Assembly: GCA_030595925.1 (NCBI GenBank)
Contig: JAUVLC010000006.1
Coordinates: forward strand, 1 to 41,063
DNA: 41,063 nucleotides
Source of the DNA: Clostridia bacterium
Lineage (GTDB): Bacteria; CBDUZB01; JAGLHV01
Reading direction: 5' to 3'
Shown piece after piece: positions 36,096-41,063 of this stretch. Each line of letters opens with the position of its first letter. Positions within the stretch are counted from its first letter, which is position 1. Made by a program: the position numbers and the translations under genes. The notes under the pieces were generated by a model that searched no databases, was not told the origin of the DNA, and was given only the letters and a program-made list of their open reading frames with translations.

Positions 36096-36390
36096 TCCGC
36101 CTGAGGCGGATAAGGATGGTCATTCCTGTCCCCTGCGGAAGCAGGGGTAAACTTGTCCCCGTGAAAACCGGGAGCAGGAATCTATTGATATTTAAAAACA
36201 TTATAAATTTCGCATCAACAGACTGTGTCACAACTCTGATTTTTAAAACAATTGTAGTGGCGGCATTTATGACGCCCGTCGGAAAAGCTATTCATTAGCC
36301 CAATACTTCGATTATACTCAGTACAAGTTCATTGGGCAACTACATTGATTATGACACAGTCTGCAAGTGCGGAATGACAGAATATTGTAT
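36096..36390. repeat. Right copy of the composite repeat, split by a MITE
   Basis: Begins with the hairpin TCCGCCTGAGGCGGA, then GGTCATTCCTG, a CCCTGC-GGAA-GCAGGG hairpin (about 36131-36146), GCAGGAATCTATTGATATTT and TTTCGCATCAA up to 36218. It resumes at 36364 with CAAGTGCGGAATGACAGAAT. Joined without the insert and with one CAA removed, it matches the reverse complement of 28403-28500. The stretch 36391-36519 beyond is AT-rich with nothing recognised. Confidence 0.82.
36219..36363. mobile_element. 145-bp MITE with 12-bp terminal inverted repeats
   Basis: CAGACTGTGTCA at 36219-36230 and TGACACAGTCTG at 36352-36363 are perfect inverted repeats, flanked by the direct repeat CAA at 36216-36218 and 36364-36366. 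The element codes for nothing. Inside are a GGCG...CGCC hairpin (about 36259-36277) and the hairpin GCCCAAT/ATTGGGC (36298-36337), the latter homologous to 3864-3910. It interrupts the loop of a dispersed hairpin repeat, which gives a clear empty-site comparison at 28418-28438. The transposase that moves it is not in the window. Confidence 0.85.
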
Positions 36391-36519
36391 TTTGAATAAG
36401 TCTATAATAAAGAAAAACAATTAATGATTTTTTTGACCTTAAATATTATCTTAATTATTTATAAATAATTTTACCATAACCGAAAAATAAAGTCAATGTA
36501 AAAAGATATGTGTTTTTTA

Positions 36520-36551
36520 TTGACTTGACCGGGAATAAATGTTAATATAAT
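36520..36551 (+). promoter_or_regulatory. Candidate sigma70-type promoter before the FKBP gene
   Basis: TTGACT at 36520-36525 and TAATAT at 36543-36548 are 17 bases apart; an alternative pair is TTGACC at 36525-36530 with TATAAT at 36546-36551 at 15 bases. Either would start transcription about 35-45 bases before the ATG at 36594. Pattern match only. Confidence 0.5.
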
Positions 36552-36593
36552 TTTAGTCACAGTAAACAAATTGGTATGGAAAAAGGAGAGAAG

Positions 36594-37208
36594 ATGAGGA
36601 AAATTAAGGGTTCAATGAGGTTAAGTTTGATTATTACGGGGTTGTTTTTAGTGATGGGATTAGTTGTAGTTAGTGGGTGTGGTAAAAAAGAAGAACTGAT
36701 GAAAGAGGAGGAACCATTGGTTGAAGGGGAGAGAAAGGAAAATGCAGCGGAAATAATACCTTTGGAAGAAGGGGGGCAGAAAATGGTGGTTACTAAAGGA
36801 GATAAAGTCAAAGTGGAATATGTAGGAAGTCTTGAAGATGGAACTGTTTTTGACCGGTCGAAGGAAGGGAATCCATTACTGTTTTCCATAGGGAGCAGAC
36901 AGGTAATTCCCGGGTTTGAACAGGCAGTGAAAGGAATGAAATTAAATGAAGAAAAAAAAGTAAATATAAAAATAGAAGATGCTTATGGCCCCAGAAGAAA
37001 AGATTTAGTAAGAGATTTACCAAAAACTTCTTTGCCCGAAGATTTAAAGATGGAAAAAGGAAAAATATTGAGGCTAAAAACCGAAGAAGGAAGAATAGTA
37101 ATGGGAAAAATAGTAGATATAAAAGAGGATAAACTGATGGTTGACTTTAATCATCCTTTAGCCGGGAAAAATCTTATTTTTGAATTGAAAGTTGTTGGTA
37201 TTGAATAA
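36594..37208 (+). CDS. FKBP-type peptidyl-prolyl isomerase, lipoprotein
   Basis: A 204-aa protein, start set by AAGGAG at 36583-36588. The first ~26 residues are a lipoprotein signal (LFLVMGLVVVSGC, lipobox VSGC). A Glu/Lys-rich linker leads to the FKBP domain: GDKVKVEYVGSLEDGTVFDRSKEGNPLLFSIGSRQVIPGFEQAVKG, then an insert-in-flap part EKKVNIKIEDAYGPRRKDLVRDLPKTSLP and the closing strand LIFELKVVGI, as in SlyD-type enzymes. It is probably a membrane-anchored periplasmic folding helper. It lacks the His-rich metal tail of E. coli SlyD. Confidence 0.92.
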   Translation: MRKIKGSMRLSLIITGLFLVMGLVVVSGCGKKEELMKEEEPLVEGERKENAAEIIPLEEGGQKMVVTKGDKVKVEYVGSLEDGTVFDRSKEGNPLLFSIGSRQVIPGFEQAVKGMKLNEEKKVNIKIEDAYGPRRKDLVRDLPKTSLPEDLKMEKGKILRLKTEEGRIVMGKIVDIKEDKLMVDFNHPLAGKNLIFELKVVGIE

Positions 37209-37300
37209 TTACTTGGGGATTTTGTTTTTCGTAAGGAGATTAAAAGAGTTAATTTTACAGAATTGTAGAAAGAATTAAAAAGAAAGGAGGGGGATGAGAA

Positions 37301-37588
37301 GTGGATATTTATGTGGGTAATTTGCCGGAAAAAATTACCGAAGAGGATTTACAAAAGGTTTTTGAGTTTTTTGGAGAAGTGGAAATTATTAGTATTATTA
37401 GGGACAAACTAACGGGTAAATCGAAAGAGTTTGGTTTTATTGAGATGTCCCATAGAGCAGAAGGGGAAGCGGCGATTAAAGCTATGGATGGAAAAGAATT
37501 CAAAAAACGAATACTTAAAGTAAGAGAAGTTGTTCCCCGTTCCGGAGAGCGTAGAAGCGGCAGCAGTGGAAGGCGGCATTTGCTATAA
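37301..37588 (+). CDS. RRM-domain RNA-binding protein
   Basis: A 95-aa protein with one RRM. RNP2 is IYVGNL at residues 3-8 and RNP1 is the KEFGFIEM segment, with KAMDGKEFKKRILKVREV closing the fold. A short basic Gly/Ser/Arg tail (GERRSGSSGRRHLL) follows. Such bacterial RRM proteins are often cold-induced RNA chaperones; that role is inferred. The start is GTG 37301, behind AAAGGAGGGGG; the ATG at 37294 is in another frame. The stop touches the rlmD start with no spacer. Confidence 0.92.
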   Translation: MDIYVGNLPEKITEEDLQKVFEFFGEVEIISIIRDKLTGKSKEFGFIEMSHRAEGEAAIKAMDGKEFKKRILKVREVVPRSGERRSGSSGRRHLL

Positions 37589-38971
37589 ATGGAAATAGGT
37601 GATAGAGTAAAAATAGAGATAGAAAAATTAGTTTTAGGGGGAGACGGATTAGGCCATATTGGGCGTTTAGTTGTTTTTGTCCCTTATAGTTGTCCGGGAG
37701 ATGAATTATTAGTAGAAATTATTAAATTAAAGTCAAATTATGCAACCGGAAGAATAGTAGAAATTATTAAACCCTCCAAAGAAAGACAAATTCCTCAGTG
37801 TCCTTATTTCTTTCAACCGGGAAAAACAGATTTTTGTGGCGGATGTAATTGGCAGCATCTGGAGTATTCTATTCAATTAAAATATAAACTGGAATTAATG
37901 CAGGAAGCCCTTCAGCAGTTAGGTGGTGTAAATTTTAAAAAGGTGGAAATTAAATCATCCATTCCTTCCTCTTGTATCTGGCGATACCGTAATAAAATGC
38001 AGCTTCCGGTTAGGAAACAGGAAGGGAAAATTATAACCGGTTTTTATACTCCCGGGACCCATGAAATAGTAGATTTTAGCGATTGCTTGTTACATTCTTC
38101 GTTAATGAATAAAATTGTGCAATATTTTAAGGGGATAGTTACTGCTTCTACTGTTTCTATTTATAATGAGACTACAGAGGAAGGGTTATTGCGTCATTTA
38201 GTTTTACGTCAATCATTTTTTAAAGACGAAATTGAGTTGAATTTAGTAATAACAAAAAAAAAGATGACGTCAATAAATGTAATTATTAAAAAAATGCTCG
38301 ATAGATTTCCCTCGATTAGTGGGATTTTTATAAATATAAATCCGGTAAAGAGTAATGTTATTTTAGGAAATCAGACAATAAAAATTTATGGAAAAGATTA
38401 TTTGATGGAGAAACTTGGAAAAAAGAAATATTTTATTTCTCCTACATCATTTTTTCAGGTAAATAAATCGCAGATAGAAAATCTTTATAAGTTGGTAGCC
38501 GAAGAGGTTAGAGATGAACAGGCAACTTTGTGGGATATTTATTGTGGCTGCGGAACGATTGGATTGTGGTGTGCACCGTTGGTTAAGAAAGTTTATGGCA
38601 TAGAAGAAAATAAATCTGCTATTCGAGATGCTGAAAATAACGCACGTGCAAATAATATTACCAATGCCAGTTTTTTTCAAGGTAAAGCTGAAGAAGTTTT
38701 ATCCCGTTTTTTTAAAAACAAACATCAAAAGCCTATTAAAAATTCAATAGTGATTGTGGATCCTCCTCGTGCCGGTTGTTCCCGTGCAGTTTTAGAAAAG
38801 ATTAGTAAACTTTATCCCTGGAAAATAGTTTATATTTCCTGTAATCCGGCTACTTTAGCCAGGGATATTAAGTTTTTAAAAGGAAAAGGATATTTTTTAA
38901 AAGAAATACAGTTAGTAGATATGTTTCCTCAAACCTCACATATTGAATGTTTGACCGTTTTGGAAAGGTAA
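37589..38971 (+). CDS. rlmD: 23S rRNA (uracil-5)-methyltransferase, RlmD/RumA family
   Basis: A 460-aa SAM-dependent RNA m5U methyltransferase. An N-terminal TRAM domain (VKIEIEKLVLGGDGLGHIGRLVVFVPYSCPGDELLVEI) is followed by the iron-sulfur cysteines C71, C83, C86 and C166 (QCPYFF, FCGGC, DFSDC), the SAM motif WDIYCGCGTIGLWCAP, VDPPRAGC and the catalytic loop YISCNPATLARD with nucleophile C418. RlmD and related RlmC/RlmCD act on U1939 and/or U747; I cannot tell which site here, so the symbol is the family's. It is directly joined to the RRM gene, suggesting a shared RNA role. Confidence 0.9.
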   Translation: MEIGDRVKIEIEKLVLGGDGLGHIGRLVVFVPYSCPGDELLVEIIKLKSNYATGRIVEIIKPSKERQIPQCPYFFQPGKTDFCGGCNWQHLEYSIQLKYKLELMQEALQQLGGVNFKKVEIKSSIPSSCIWRYRNKMQLPVRKQEGKIITGFYTPGTHEIVDFSDCLLHSSLMNKIVQYFKGIVTASTVSIYNETTEEGLLRHLVLRQSFFKDEIELNLVITKKKMTSINVIIKKMLDRFPSISGIFININPVKSNVILGNQTIKIYGKDYLMEKLGKKKYFISPTSFFQVNKSQIENLYKLVAEEVRDEQATLWDIYCGCGTIGLWCAPLVKKVYGIEENKSAIRDAENNARANNITNASFFQGKAEEVLSRFFKNKHQKPIKNSIVIVDPPRAGCSRAVLEKISKLYPWKIVYISCNPATLARDIKFLKGKGYFLKEIQLVDMFPQTSHIECLTVLER

Positions 38972-39129
38972 ATCCCGAGGGACAGTGAATATTGTTCTGT
39001 TTTTGTAGCCGCAACTTTTAAGTTGCGTAGGGTTTAAGTCGCTATTTACGTCCGCCTCAGGCGGACAGCTACCAATAATATCTTATTATGTAATATTTGT
39101 CACAAATATGAGTAGGTTTCGAAAAAGTT
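38972..39129. repeat. Intergenic hairpins after rlmD
   Basis: CGCAACTT-TT-AAGTTGCG at 39011-39028, introduced by TGTAGC, and TCCGCCT-C-AGGCGGA at 39052-39066 are perfect hairpins. Neither is followed by a T-run on the + strand, so they look like dispersed repeats rather than simple terminators. The second hairpin also occurs, with one base changed, at about 36096-36110. Confidence 0.75.
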
Positions 39130-39600
39130 TTAGTATGCTTTTTTGTTTTTTTGACCAAACCATAATTTAAACAGGGATATATTTTCTTCCCGAAGAAAAT
39201 CTCCTATTATTTCTATTGGACTCTTACCTGACTGTTTCATTTTTTTGTTGGAAATAGCGCATTCATTAAATCCAAATTTTTGGGCGTCCTTTATTCGTGC
39301 CCCGAAAATTATTTTATCAATTTTTGCCCAGTGGCAGGCAGTAAAACACATTGGGCAGGGTTCGCAGGTAGAGTAGATTGTGCATTCGGATAGGTCAATA
39401 CCCTTTAATTTCCTGCAGGCAGTTCTGATAGCATTAATTTCAGCATGAGCAGTGATGTCATTGTTTTTCCAGACAACATTATGGGTACAACTGATAATAT
39501 TTACATTTTTTACAATACAGGCTCCAAAAGGGGTTTGCCCTTTTTTTATTCCCTGCTTTGCCTTGTTAATAGCAAGTCTCATAAATTTTTCATTGTTCAT
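39130..39600 (-). CDS. Cytidine/deoxycytidylate deaminase family protein, guanine deaminase-like
   Basis: A 156-aa zinc deaminase. TAHAEINAIR gives the zinc His and catalytic Glu, and CEPCPMC gives the two zinc cysteines. The overall order, including NNDITAHAE and the C-terminal LFKLWFGQKNKKAY, is close to the Bacillus-type guanine deaminase (GuaD), whose C terminus completes the neighbouring active site. A tRNA adenosine deaminase (TadA) is the main alternative, but TadA proteins lack this tail. The ATG has GGAG 8 bases upstream. It stands alone on the minus strand. Confidence 0.82.
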   Translation of the reverse strand: MNNEKFMRLAINKAKQGIKKGQTPFGACIVKNVNIISCTHNVVWKNNDITAHAEINAIRTACRKLKGIDLSECTIYSTCEPCPMCFTACHWAKIDKIIFGARIKDAQKFGFNECAISNKKMKQSGKSPIEIIGDFLREENISLFKLWFGQKNKKAY

Positions 39601-39665
39601 TTTAGTTTTCTCCGGAAAAATAAAGCGTAGATATTATTTTATTTGTCTTATTTTCTTATCAGCTA

Positions 39666-39699
39666 CAACCTGTTCCATTTTGGAACAGGTTGATTTTTT
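39666..39699 (+). terminator. Strong intrinsic terminator-like hairpin
   Basis: CAACCTGTTCCA (39666-39677), loop TTT, TGGAACAGGTTG (39681-39692): a perfect 12-bp stem followed by six T (39694-39699). It would stop + strand transcription, but the nearest + gene upstream is rlmD, almost 700 bases away and past a minus-strand gene. It may instead be a dispersed hairpin or an end for antisense transcription across the deaminase gene. Confidence 0.6.
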
Positions 39700-39765
39700 A
39701 ACAAATTCGCCTATTCTATATATTTATATTACATAAAACAGCTAATTTTATCAATATTTTTTTAT

Positions 39766-39819
39766 GTTAACCTCTATGTGTGTAGTTAACCAAAGTTAAC
39801 TATGTTTAATGAGGTTAAC
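39766..39819. promoter_or_regulatory. Nested GTTAAC palindromes upstream of the Doc gene
   Basis: Outer arms GTTAACCTC (39766-39774) and GAGGTTAAC (39811-39819) enclose inner arms TAGTTAAC (39783-39790) and GTTAACTA (39795-39802) with a CAAA loop. Four GTTAAC sites in 54 bases and two nested perfect inverted repeats suggest an operator for a dimeric repressor, as in autoregulated toxin-antitoxin promoters. The outer right arm overlaps the first ATG of the Doc frame. Confidence 0.5.
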
Positions 39820-40093
39820 AAGAAGAATGTATTTTTATCCGACTTTTATCGCTAAAGCAAGTATTCTGTTTTATCTTATGATTAAAAATCATCCTTTTCA
39901 AAACGGCAATAAAAGAATTGCTATAACCACTTTATTATTTTTTTTCCATAAAAATAAAAAATGGATAAGGGTAGATATTCAAGAATTCTATAATTTTACG
40001 ATGTGGGTTACGCAAAGTCCTCGTATAGCCAAGGAAGAGACAATAAAGGCAATAGAAAAGTTTTTTAAAAAGTATATGATAAATCTTGAATAA
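39809..40093 (+). pseudogene. Truncated Doc/Fic-family toxin-like protein
   Basis: A 94-aa frame with the Fic active-site motif HPFQNGNKR (family HPFxxGNKR/HxFx(D/N)GNxR), preceded by the helix AKASILFYLMIKNHPF and followed by a helix bundle. This equals the C-terminal two thirds of Doc (death-on-curing, ~125 aa). The N-terminal ~50-60 residues, with the first helices and an antitoxin contact, are missing, and I see no matching sequence in the other frames upstream. No antitoxin gene (Phd-like) precedes it. It may be a relic, or a short active form starting at ATG 39809 or 39827 under the palindromes. Confidence 0.7.
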
Positions 40094-40154
40094 AATTAAT
40101 TATGCAATGTTCCCCATGTTTCCTTAAACCTGTCCGTTTTTTCTTATTTCCAGA

Positions 40155-40183
40155 TTGACTTTAGTTTGCGTTTATTATATAAT
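40155..40183 (+). promoter_or_regulatory. Near-consensus sigma70-type promoter
   Basis: TTGACT at 40155-40160 and a perfect TATAAT at 40178-40183, exactly 17 bases apart. It points to the gene at 40298 and would leave a leader of about 105 bases. This is the best promoter match I found in the window. Confidence 0.7.
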
Positions 40184-40297
40184 TAAAATGAATGAATGTA
40201 GAAAACTAGGAAAAAGGAATTCCTATATTAATCGTTAGGCCACAATTTATTCCTATATCGAAACTAAGAAATCTGATATCAATGATGGGTGTAGGTT

Positions 40298-40918
40298 ATG
40301 TTTAAAAGGCTACTTTTTTCCCTTCTCTTATTTATCGGTTTTGTTCCATTCTCATCTACACAACTTTACGCACAGGATGAAAAAAATCATACAAAATATT
40401 CTCATACAGAAACTGACATGCCTAAGGAGAAAAAAGTCGACTTCATCTTGCGATTAGGCCAAGGAGGCTTTAAAGATAGCCGATCTCCAATGGGCAAATT
40501 AGGTGGAAAGCAAATTGCGCTCGATATCAAGCTAAGAACACTACCTATTGCTCTTTCTATTTCCAGTGAATATTACAAAAACAATCGCTTTCCAATCCAT
40601 TCTTATGAAATAGAGCCTATGCGTTCTGTAAATATACTTTACATGGCACAATTATTCAATATCGAAAGGGTAAATTATTTTTTGGGAGGTGGCATTGGTT
40701 GGCTCGAAGTCCCAAAAGGTGAAGATTATCCTGATGCAAAAGTGAAAGGCAATCTTTATAACCTGGTAGCAGGAATTAATGTGAGGGCTTTTCGGAAGAT
40801 TGGATTCTACGGTGTTGCAAAATATTTGAACGCTCAAAAGAAAGTGAATAATATAAAAGTGATAGATTTCGATGAATGCATTATCCTATTGGGTATTACT
40901 TTTAATTTTAGTTTGTAG
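40298..40918 (+). CDS. Predicted small outer-membrane beta-barrel protein
   Basis: A 206-aa protein. Residues 1-25 are a signal peptide (RLLFSLLLFIGFVPFSSTQLYA, cleavage likely after YAQ or LYA). The mature part alternates hydrophobic and polar residues in strands separated by Gly/Asn/Asp turns (FILRLGQGGF; NYFLGGGIGWLEV; YNLVAGINVRAF; KIGFYGVAKYL) and ends with a strand closing near the C-terminal FNFSL, as in 8-strand barrels of the OmpA/OmpW size class. The family is not identified. The ribosome site is weak (GTAGGTT). Codon and base use look less AT-extreme than the ribosomal block. Confidence 0.65.
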   Translation: MFKRLLFSLLLFIGFVPFSSTQLYAQDEKNHTKYSHTETDMPKEKKVDFILRLGQGGFKDSRSPMGKLGGKQIALDIKLRTLPIALSISSEYYKNNRFPIHSYEIEPMRSVNILYMAQLFNIERVNYFLGGGIGWLEVPKGEDYPDAKVKGNLYNLVAGINVRAFRKIGFYGVAKYLNAQKKVNNIKVIDFDECIILLGITFNFSL

Positions 40919-40984
40919 GTTCCTTTAAAGACTGATAGGGGAGCTTTTTGTTTTTTTACTTATTGACATTTGTTATAGTATTGT

Positions 40985-41050
40985 CCCCTATATTTCCCCT
41001 ATATTTCCCCTATATTTCCCCTATATTTCCTATATTTTTCCCTATATTTT
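40985..41050. repeat. 11-bp tandem repeat CCCCTATATTT
   Basis: Four perfect head-to-tail copies of CCCCTATATTT from 40985 to 41028, then imperfect copies to about 41050. It lies after the outer-membrane protein gene and runs toward the window end, so its full length may be greater. Confidence 0.9.
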
Positions 41051-41063
41051 TAACTTATTATCT

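Noticed and set aside
36116-36298. A 60-aa + frame after the LolA-like gene
   Set aside because: It runs across the composite repeat and into the MITE, so it is chance reading of repeat DNA.
39445-39736. Plus-strand frames of 61 and 94 aa opposite the deaminase
   Set aside because: They overlap the deaminase in antisense, are hydrophobic by composition and have no ribosome site.

Overview
The window is AT-rich (visibly so, not computed) and bacterial. It runs from the 3' end of tuf through the fused S10, spc and alpha ribosomal operons, then through the mre/mrd cell-shape operon and a mixed accessory region. Zn-binding (C+) forms of S14, S4, L36 and L24, a RodA/PBP2/MreBCD set, a LolA-like periplasmic protein, a lipoprotein FKBP and a predicted outer-membrane protein point to a Gram-negative-type (diderm) bacterium. 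The intergenic DNA carries many short dispersed repeats, as is often seen in assemblies of uncultivated phyla. I cannot fix the phylum from sequence alone; something near Omnitrophota is a guess.

Layout. 1-16653: tuf(end)-rpsJ-rplC-rplD-rplW-rplB-rpsS-[713-bp repeat island]-rplV-rpsC-rplP-rpmC-rpsQ-rplN-rplX-rplE-rpsN-rpsH-rplF-rplR-rpsE-rplO-secY-adk-map-infA-rpmJ-rpsM-rpsK-rpsD-rpoA-rplQ, all on +. rpmD (L30) is absent between rpsE and rplO. S10 has an 88-residue Lys/Glu-rich extension at its N terminus. 16765-22285: mreB-mreC-mreD-mrdA-rodA, tightly packed and partly overlapping, for elongation of the cell wall. 22286-22905: second repeat island. 22906-26904: a fused radical-SAM/DUF2344 protein and ribonuclease G. 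26905-28572: third repeat island, containing a decayed GGDEF domain gene on the minus strand that ordinary ORF calling splits.

28573-35182 is the most unusual part: five co-directional, partly overlapping genes. They are (1) a 208-aa protein whose middle and C-terminal parts resemble a piece of the thumb of family A DNA polymerase without the catalytic domains, (2) a 1247-aa protein with one internal hydrophobic segment, three PKD-like domains, a carbohydrate-binding-like module and a Lys-rich tail, (3) a 115-aa beta-rich Cys-containing protein, (4) a helix-rich plus Ig-like protein with a TTG start, and (5) a trans-polyprenyl diphosphate synthase. I know of no described system of this composition, and it is my best candidate for a new one. 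It is bracketed by inverted copies of a dispersed repeat; the right copy is split by a 145-bp MITE that landed in a hairpin loop and has perfect 12-bp terminal inverted repeats and a 3-bp target duplication.

35192-41063: LolA-like protein (minus), FKBP-type prolyl isomerase lipoprotein, RRM RNA-binding protein, RlmD-type RNA m5U methyltransferase, guanine deaminase-like protein (minus), a truncated Doc/Fic protein under nested GTTAAC palindromes, a small predicted outer-membrane protein behind a near-consensus sigma70-type promoter, and an 11-bp tandem repeat at the window end. No tRNA, rRNA or CRISPR array was seen.
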